A stretch of DNA of 10,695 nucleotides, from assembly GCA_028286705.1 (NCBI GenBank), contig JAQBRC010000023.1, positions 1-10,695 of the forward strand, written 5' to 3'. The DNA is from Candidatus Nomurabacteria bacterium (GTDB lineage: Bacteria; Patescibacteriota; Minisyncoccia; Phycocordibacterales; UBA9973). The notes under the pieces are model-generated. The model did not search any database. It saw nothing but the letters and a program-made list of their open reading frames with translations, and was not told the origin of the DNA. A program made the translations under genes and the position numbers. Below are positions 6,688 through 10,695 of the stretch, piece after piece (the stretch's first letter is position 1; each line of letters begins with the position of its first letter).

Positions 6688-7218
6688 TTATTCTTGTGAA
6701 TGTTTTGCATCAAATGCAGATCGAAGTTTTTTGACAATGCGATGAATGCGGACAGTCATGGCATTAACACTTTTTCCGTACATATTTGCTATTTCCTCGA
6801 TTGGTTTTTCTTCAGTGAATCGAAGGAAAATAATCTGCTGGCTTTCCTCGTCTAGGGTTTCGAGCAATGCTCGTACCGTTTCGATATCGTCTCCGCGGAA
6901 TACGTCGTCAACGGTCTTGTTTGAGCCGGGATCGTATCCTGCTTCCATCAGAGTATCGAGAGAGGCGGATTTAGCCTTCTTGAAGTAGTCGATGGTGGCA
7001 TTGCGGGCAATTCGGTATAAAAACGCCTCGTTATATTCGATAGTTTTTCCGGAGGCAAGGTACAGCCAGGTCTTGGTAAATGTGTCTTGAGTGATATCAA
7101 GGGCTACTGCGCGGTTAGATACTCGAAAGTAAATAAAGCGGAATATAGCGTCCTGATGAGCCTCAACCATGTCAAAAAAGTGCTGTTCCTTATCCTTAGA
7201 CGAATCATTCGCATCCAT
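6688..7218 (-). CDS. ECF-family RNA polymerase sigma factor
   Basis: The 176-residue protein has the two domains of an extracytoplasmic-function sigma factor. Sigma region 2 spans about 18-85 (DAIFRFIYFRVSNRAVALDITQDTF, FLYRIARNATIDYFKK) and binds core polymerase and the -10 element. Sigma region 4 spans about 115-165 (LLETLDEESQQIIFLRF, then the helix-turn-helix PIEEIANMYGKSVNAMTVRIHR) and binds the -35 element. The frame stays open to a GTG at 7233, but that start is unlikely: a perfect TATAAT lies at 7230-7225, exactly 6 nt before the ATG at 7218, matching the spacing at other genes here. The gene is divergent from the NADH dehydrogenase-like gene and is followed after 8 nt by the DUF5667 gene, its likely membrane regulator. 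Confidence 0.92.
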   Translation of the reverse strand: MDANDSSKDKEQHFFDMVEAHQDAIFRFIYFRVSNRAVALDITQDTFTKTWLYLASGKTIEYNEAFLYRIARNATIDYFKKAKSASLDTLMEAGYDPGSNKTVDDVFRGDDIETVRALLETLDEESQQIIFLRFTEEKPIEEIANMYGKSVNAMTVRIHRIVKKLRSAFDAKHSQE

Positions 7219-7224
7219 ATTACA

Positions 7225-7230
7225 ATTATA
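7225..7230 (-). promoter_or_regulatory. -10 box of the sigma/DUF5667 operon
   Basis: A perfect TATAAT is read on the minus strand from 7230 to 7225 and preceded by GTG. It ends 6 nt before the ATG at 7218, so the transcript should be leaderless. No -35 match is seen at 7253-7248. Confidence 0.7.
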
Positions 7231-7258
7231 CACAACAATAGGGGTTTAGGGCACTTTT

Positions 7259-7267
7259 TGGTATACT
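7259..7267 (+). promoter_or_regulatory. Extended -10 promoter of the NDH-2-like gene
   Basis: TGG followed by TATACT (5 of 6) ends 6 nt before the ATG at 7274, again predicting a leaderless transcript. The two divergent -10 boxes (7225-7230 and 7262-7267) are separated by only 31 bp, so polymerases starting here would compete for the same DNA. Confidence 0.7.
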
Positions 7268-7273
7268 TGCGGC

Positions 7274-8485
7274 ATGAAAACCCCTCAAAATCGGTCAAAA
7301 GTGGTCATTGTTGGAGGCGGCTTTGCTGGTATTGAAGTGGCTCGATTGCTGGCCAAGAACCCCCTAGCTGAGGTAACGCTGGTATCGACCAACAACTGTT
7401 TCCAGTACTACCCGAATCTATACCGATTAGTTGCGGGGGCAAGTGCAAATCAGGTATCTATTCCTCTGGATAAGATCATTCCTAAGAATGTGACACTCCT
7501 TATAGATACCTATATTGGTATTGATCTAACTCAGAAGGCTATCTCTTTAAAAAGCGGTTCAGCATTGTCATATGACTATGCGGTATTAGCAATGGGTAGC
7601 GACGCTAACTATTTTGGCATTGAAGGCATGGAAGCTCATGCGCAAGATTTCTTGTCTGTTAAGAAAGCATTGGCATTACGATCATCGCTCTTGCAAAAGA
7701 TTTCTGATGCGAAGAATCTTTCTGAAGCTGAAGCCAAAGAACTGCTGCACATTATGATTATTGGTGCTGGCCCTTCGGGTACAGAACTTGCCGGGGCACT
7801 TGGCCCATTCCTTAAGGAGAAGGCTAAGAAGGTTGGAGTGAATCCATCACTCATTGGTATTGATCTGCTTGATTCGTCTCCACGAGTCTTAGCTGCGCTT
7901 CCTGAACATGCGTCAGCACTTGTTACAGAACAACTGCAAAAGAATGGGGTAACTGTTTATGCGAATTATGGAGTGAATGCATGTGATGAAGATTTTCTTA
8001 CAGTAACAAACAAAAACACTCCAGAACCAACTACATTGAAAATGAAGGCATCGACTGTTATCTGGACTGCAGGAACAAAAATCAGTGGAGCATTTGCAAC
8101 CATTCCTGGTGTTGTAATGACAGAGAAGAAGCGGGTGCAAGTTACCTCAACTCTTGCACTGCCAAATGATGACTCTGTATATATTGCCGGTGACGGATCA
8201 GGAACTCAATATAGTGGTTTGGCACAGACCGCTATTGATCAGGGCCAGTATTTAGCTAAAACCATTTCAAATCGTATTGCAGGTGTCCCTGTATCAGACT
8301 ATGTGCCGCAACCAGGAGTATTCGTTATTCCAGTAGGAAAGGCATGGGCAATTTTAAATAAGAAGCAGTTTGTGGTTAGCGGTCTTGCTGCGTACATTAT
8401 CCGTATTATCGTTGATGCAAGATATTTCTTAAGTATCACTTCAATCGCTCAGGTTATCAGTATGCTTAAGAAAGAAACCTCATAA
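7274..8485 (+). CDS. Type II NADH dehydrogenase-like FAD/NAD(P) oxidoreductase
   Basis: The 403-residue flavoprotein shows two dinucleotide-binding folds. The FAD-binding motif VVIVGGGFAGIE is at 10-21, and the NAD(P)H-binding motif IIGAGPSGTELAG is at 162-174. A second FAD contact, YIAGDGSG, has Gly306-Asp307, followed by GLAQTAIDQGQYLAKTI. An amphipathic, hydrophobic C-terminal region (SGLAAYIIRIIVDARYFLS) fits peripheral membrane attachment. Length and domain order fit NDH-2, which passes electrons from NADH to a quinone without pumping protons. Related pyridine nucleotide-disulfide family members (sulfide:quinone reductase, AIF-type) are possible. The conserved cysteines expected of sulfide:quinone reductases are not evident. 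No respiratory gene is in the window, so the electron acceptor is unknown. The stop overlaps the start of the methyltransferase gene by 1 nt (TAATG). Confidence 0.85.
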   Translation: MKTPQNRSKVVIVGGGFAGIEVARLLAKNPLAEVTLVSTNNCFQYYPNLYRLVAGASANQVSIPLDKIIPKNVTLLIDTYIGIDLTQKAISLKSGSALSYDYAVLAMGSDANYFGIEGMEAHAQDFLSVKKALALRSSLLQKISDAKNLSEAEAKELLHIMIIGAGPSGTELAGALGPFLKEKAKKVGVNPSLIGIDLLDSSPRVLAALPEHASALVTEQLQKNGVTVYANYGVNACDEDFLTVTNKNTPEPTTLKMKASTVIWTAGTKISGAFATIPGVVMTEKKRVQVTSTLALPNDDSVYIAGDGSGTQYSGLAQTAIDQGQYLAKTISNRIAGVPVSDYVPQPGVFVIPVGKAWAILNKKQFVVSGLAAYIIRIIVDARYFLSITSIAQVISMLKKETS

Positions 8486-9234
8486 TGAAAACAGATTGGA
8501 ACAACGTAGCGCAATGGTATGACAATTATCTTTCAGGAGAGGATACCTATCAAGAAGCAGTGATTGCACCTAATATTGTACGACTGATTGATCCATCAAA
8601 AGGGAAGCGTATTCTTGATGTGGCTTGTGGACAGGGGTATTTTGCACGACTGTGTGCGGCGAAAGGAGCAGAAGTTGTGGGTATTGATCAGTCAGCAGTA
8701 TTGATTGAAAAAGCAAAATCTCAAGCTGGAGAAAAGGAACTCTACATTGCTGGCAATGCAGAAACATTAGATGCATACAAACTTGAAACATTTGATGTTG
8801 TATTTACCGTACTTGCCTTTGAGAACATAAAAAACATTGCAGCAGTTATGGAAGGTATGCGACAGGTTACTCGTCCGGACGGCAAGGTTGTCTTGGTATT
8901 GCTGCATCCATCATTCCGCATACCGCAGCATACTGACTGGGGATTTGATAGCAAGAAAACAGTACAGTATAGAAAGGTTGAGAAATACCTTTCAGAAATT
9001 TCTATTCCTATCGAACTCAGTCCTTTTAAAGGCGAAGCAAAAACTGTTACCACCACCTTTCATCGTTCTATGCAATGGTATATGAAGTCATTTCGTAATG
9101 CCGGCTTTGCCATCACTAACTTGGAAGAATGGAACTCACACAAGAAATCTCAGCCGGGTCCGAGACAGGCAGCAGAGGATAATGCGCGCAAAGAAATCCC
9201 AATGTTTTTGGCATTGGAACTTAAGAAGTTGTAA
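8485..9234 (+). CDS. Class I SAM-dependent methyltransferase
   Basis: The 249-residue protein has a Rossmann-type methyltransferase domain. Motif I is ILDVACGQGYFAR at 43-55, the ribose-binding acid is Asp68 in VVGID, an acidic motif with a following Asn (AGNAETL) lies at about 89-95, and motif IV is FDVVFTVLAFENI at about 103-115. The opening WNNVAQWYDNYL is typical of small-molecule methyltransferases of the Methyltransf_11/25 type. The C-terminal part (residues 150-249) holds the substrate side and is not recognised. The family covers quinone-ring, lipid, sugar and other small substrates, so none is assigned. Its start is translationally coupled to the NDH-2-like gene (TAATG). A link to a quinone or redox cofactor is tempting but unproven. 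Its 3' end overlaps the convergent UDG gene by 14 bp. Confidence 0.85.
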   Translation: MKTDWNNVAQWYDNYLSGEDTYQEAVIAPNIVRLIDPSKGKRILDVACGQGYFARLCAAKGAEVVGIDQSAVLIEKAKSQAGEKELYIAGNAETLDAYKLETFDVVFTVLAFENIKNIAAVMEGMRQVTRPDGKVVLVLLHPSFRIPQHTDWGFDSKKTVQYRKVEKYLSEISIPIELSPFKGEAKTVTTTFHRSMQWYMKSFRNAGFAITNLEEWNSHKKSQPGPRQAAEDNARKEIPMFLALELKKL

Positions 9235-9793
9235 TCTTTTTTAGCGCGAGAGGAATCTTTTGGAAATCCTCTAGTAATGCTTCTCGCAAGCCTCCGTTAT
9301 AGAGTGCAGCTGCAGGATGATACAGCGGCAGAAAATATTCTGTTGGAAGGGAAGCAATTTTCTTTTTTAATAACTTTCCATGTACGGCTGATATCTTTTC
9401 ATCAGGAAAGAAATTGCCCATTGCGTGCCTACCAAGAAAGACAATTAGTTTTGGCTTGATAGCCGCAAGCTCTTCATTGAGCCATGCTCGACAGGTCTCC
9501 TTTTCTTCGGGAAGAGGGTCGCGATTGTTGGGAGGGCGATACTTTACAACATTTGTTATATAGATATCCTCGCGCTTCATTTTTATAGACTCCAGCATTT
9601 CTGACAAAAACTTTCCTGCAGCACCAATAAATGGCTTTCCTACAAGATCCTCGTTCTTGCCTGGCGCTTCGCCAATAAATACGACATCGGCATGAGGATT
9701 GCCATCGCCAAGTACTGCCTGAGTAGCAGTACTTTTCAGTTCACAGGTATTGTGTTCCTGCCAATAGGCATGTATTTCGGGGAGTGATTTCAT
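9221..9793 (-). CDS. udg: Family 4 uracil-DNA glycosylase with altered Fe-S ligands
   Basis: The 190-residue protein carries the family 4 UDG motifs: VLGDGNP at 27-33, the catalytic GEAPGKNEDLVGKPFIGAAG at 41-60, YITNVVK at 78-84, and YHPAAALYN near the C terminus with the conserved His. It would remove uracil from DNA in base-excision repair. Family 4 enzymes hold a 4Fe-4S cluster through four cysteines (C-x2-C, the Cys in VVKCR, and a Cys about 16 residues on). Here, spacing to the VLGDG motif places His14 and Cys17 at the first two positions, Tyr85 at the third (VVKYR) and Cys101 at the fourth. Two ligands are therefore replaced and the cluster is probably absent or unusual. The start is ATG 9793, with an extended -10 box just upstream. 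The gene is convergent with the methyltransferase and overlaps it by 14 bp. Confidence 0.9.
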   Translation of the reverse strand: MKSLPEIHAYWQEHNTCELKSTATQAVLGDGNPHADVVFIGEAPGKNEDLVGKPFIGAAGKFLSEMLESIKMKREDIYITNVVKYRPPNNRDPLPEEKETCRAWLNEELAAIKPKLIVFLGRHAMGNFFPDEKISAVHGKLLKKKIASLPTEYFLPLYHPAAALYNGGLREALLEDFQKIPLALKKITTS

Positions 9794-9801
9794 TACATAA
9801 A

Positions 9802-9807
9802 TATGAT
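9802..9807 (+). promoter_or_regulatory. Possible -10 box of the small helical-protein gene
   Basis: TATGAT (5 of 6) ends 13 nt before the ATG at 9821. It overlaps, on the opposite strand, the -10 box of the UDG gene. No -35 box or Shine-Dalgarno is apparent. Confidence 0.4.
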
Positions 9808-9811
9808 AGCA
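9803..9811 (-). promoter_or_regulatory. Extended -10 promoter of the UDG gene
   Basis: On the minus strand TGC followed by TATCAT (5 of 6) ends 9 nt before the ATG at 9793, so the leader would be only about 2 nt. The box shares nearly all of its bases with the plus-strand TATGAT at 9802-9807. Confidence 0.55.
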
Positions 9812-9820
9812 TGACTGTAT

Positions 9821-10129
9821 ATGGGATTTAAATCATTTTTACTAAAAAAGACATTGCAAATGAAAGGCGTTTCAGGCGACCAAGCTGAAGCGATTGCAAA
9901 GCAGATAGAGGAACATCCAGAAATGGCTAACACTCTTAAGGCACTGGAAGGCAACAAGGAAGTTACTGAATTGCTAAAAAAGATTCAGGATGAAATCGAA
10001 GCAAAAAAGAAAGCCGGAATGCCAGAGCAGTATGCTGCTGTACAGGTTATGGGCAAGTATAAAAGTGAAATTGCCAAGCATCGTAATGCGCTTGCACCTT
10101 TGATGCAGCTTATGGGCATAGGTCGATAA
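9821..10129 (+). CDS. Small helical protein of unknown function
   Basis: The 102-residue product is strongly helical and charged, with no signal peptide, membrane segment or cysteine. It has a basic N terminus (MGFKSFLLKKTL), then a helix-turn-helix-like GVSGDQAEAIAKQIEEHPEM (about 16-35), a Lys/Glu-rich helix with coiled-coil potential (EVTELLKKIQDEIEAKKKAG, about 47-66), and a hydrophobic end (NALAPLMQLMGIGR). I do not recognise a family. The clean frame and charge pattern support a real, expressed small protein, perhaps a scaffold or nucleic-acid associated factor, which is a guess. Its promoter region faces that of the UDG gene. The ATG at 9811 is out of frame and was not used. The gene is followed by 55 nt carrying the pilin promoter. 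Confidence 0.75.
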   Translation: MGFKSFLLKKTLQMKGVSGDQAEAIAKQIEEHPEMANTLKALEGNKEVTELLKKIQDEIEAKKKAGMPEQYAAVQVMGKYKSEIAKHRNALAPLMQLMGIGR

Positions 10130-10166
10130 AGAAGAACTGGATAGAGAAGGAATAACAAAGATTTTT

Positions 10167-10175
10167 TGCTATAAT
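10167..10175 (+). promoter_or_regulatory. Extended -10 promoter of the pilin gene
   Basis: TGC followed by a perfect TATAAT (10170-10175) ends 9 nt before the ATG at 10185, giving a predicted leader of about 2-3 nt. It is the best extended -10 match in the window. No -35 box is seen. Confidence 0.75.
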
Positions 10176-10184
10176 TTAAAAAGT

Positions 10185-10631
10185 ATGAAAAAGTCTCAGT
10201 CAGGGTTCACCCTTATCGAACTGCTTGTTGTTATTGCAATCATTGGCATTCTTGCCAGTGTCATTCTGGCTTCCTTAAACACTGCCCGTTCAAAGGCCCG
10301 CGATGCAGCTTTGATAGCTGGTGTGCGGCAAGTGAAGACTGCTCTTGAGCTTTATTATGATGATCATGGAACATATCCTCCAGCTGGCACCAAGCCTGAT
10401 AATTTGGGTGATTATATTAGCGTCCTGCAGATACCCCTTGCACCGTATATTTCTGGGCAGCCAACTAGTGCTGTACAAGCACTAATGTATGTACGTGCCC
10501 CAGGAGGAAATGGGTATGGTATTTGGCTTCATTTAGAAAAAAATCCAAACGCAGGGTGCGTAACAGGCGTAAATATAAATCCAGGCTGGTGGGCTGACTG
10601 GACAGGGTTCAGCGGCGCATGCAGCTTTTAG
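10185..10631 (+). CDS. Type IV pilin (prepilin-type N-terminal methylation protein)
   Basis: The 148-residue prepilin has a short basic leader MKKSQSG cut by prepilin peptidase between Gly7 and Phe8. The mature N terminus FTLIELLVVIAIIGILASV has the conserved Glu at mature position 5 and a hydrophobic helix that packs into the pilus or pseudopilus. ARSKARDAALIAGVRQVKTALELYYDDHGTYPP is the usual helix-to-globular transition. The globular part ends with Cys residues in NAGCVTG and GACSF, which probably form the C-terminal disulfide loop of type IV pilins. At about 141 mature residues it fits a major or minor pilin. No peptidase, ATPase or platform gene is within the window. Such pili serve attachment and DNA uptake in Patescibacteria. 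The stop is TAG and no terminator is visible behind it. Confidence 0.93.
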   Translation: MKKSQSGFTLIELLVVIAIIGILASVILASLNTARSKARDAALIAGVRQVKTALELYYDDHGTYPPAGTKPDNLGDYISVLQIPLAPYISGQPTSAVQALMYVRAPGGNGYGIWLHLEKNPNAGCVTGVNINPGWWADWTGFSGACSF

Positions 10632-10672
10632 TTTTTGTTACCCCTAAGTATCTTTCAAAGTATTCTGTTATC

Positions 10673-10681
10673 TGCTAGTAT
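10673..10681 (+). promoter_or_regulatory. Possible extended -10 box of a gene beginning at the window edge
   Basis: TGC followed by TAGTAT (4 of 6), or alternatively TATACA at 10679-10684, lies 5-8 nt before an ATG at 10690. This is the same geometry as other genes in the window, so a gene may begin at 10690. Confidence 0.3.
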
Positions 10682-10689
10682 ACACTCCT

Positions 10690-10695
10690 ATGTCA
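10690..10695 (+). CDS. Possible start of the next gene (only ATG TCA inside the window)
   Basis: Only two codons (Met-Ser) are visible. The call rests solely on the promoter-to-ATG spacing seen elsewhere in the window. The product is unknown. Confidence 0.2.

Noticed and set aside
7219..7233. Sigma factor start at GTG 7233
   Set aside because: The five extra codons consist largely of the TATAAT promoter box. ATG 7218 has the window's standard 6-nt spacing.
9245..9292. Inverted repeat (GCGAGA...TCTCGC with inner AGAGGA/TCCTCT) behind the methyltransferase gene
   Set aside because: No T-tract follows the stem on either strand, and it lies inside UDG coding sequence, so it is not a credible terminator.
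128..10631. Genetic code 25 (TGA read as glycine)
   Set aside because: All genes are full length in the standard code without in-frame TGA, so reassignment is not supported; only TGA avoidance is seen.

Overview
The window looks like ordinary chromosome from a small-genome bacterium of the Candidate Phyla Radiation (Patescibacteria, most likely a Parcubacteria/Paceibacteria-type lineage). This assignment is inferred from gene content and style. The window holds a DUF5667-type membrane protein paired with an ECF sigma factor, a soluble TraG/VirD4-like ATPase with a long disordered tail, a secreted lamin-tail-domain protein and a short type IV pilin. Genes are packed tightly, leaders are nearly absent, and GC is moderate (about 35-47% in lines I counted by hand). 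I see no rRNA, tRNA, CRISPR array, insertion sequence or phage gene. No gap between genes reaches 300 bases.

Layout: (1) 128-959, a DoxX-like membrane protein followed after 1 nt by an EVE-domain protein. (2) 1014-1856, an unrecognised zinc-ribbon protein that stands out by its GTG start, strong Shine-Dalgarno and lower GC; it ends inside an intrinsic terminator. (3) 1893-2456, an MsrA homologue whose catalytic cysteine is glycine. (4) 2529-5814, a two-gene operon of a secretion/conjugation-type ATPase and an exported LTD/PKD protein, closed by a strong bidirectional terminator. (5) 7218-5882 on the minus strand, an ECF sigma factor and its DUF5667 partner. (6) 7274-9234 on the plus strand, divergent from the sigma factor: a type II NADH dehydrogenase-like flavoprotein overlapping a SAM methyltransferase. 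(7) 9793-9221 on the minus strand, a family 4 uracil-DNA glycosylase with an altered iron-sulfur ligand set. (8) 9821-10631 on the plus strand, a small helical protein and a type IV pilin.

Two properties run across the whole window. Most transcription units start with a (usually extended) -10 box only 6-9 nt before the ATG, with no -35 box and no Shine-Dalgarno, so transcripts should be leaderless or nearly so. This rule also corrects three gene starts. In addition, none of the 13 complete genes ends in TGA (8 TAA, 5 TAG).

By function, several genes relate to redox or damage (DoxX-like, MsrA-like, NDH-2-like, UDG) and several to the cell surface (LTD protein, pilin, TraG-like ATPase, sigma/DUF5667 pair). 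I do not see a clearly new multi-gene system. The best leads are the cysteine-free MsrA, the UDG cluster-ligand changes, the leaderless promoter rule and the orphan zinc-ribbon gene beside the EVE gene.
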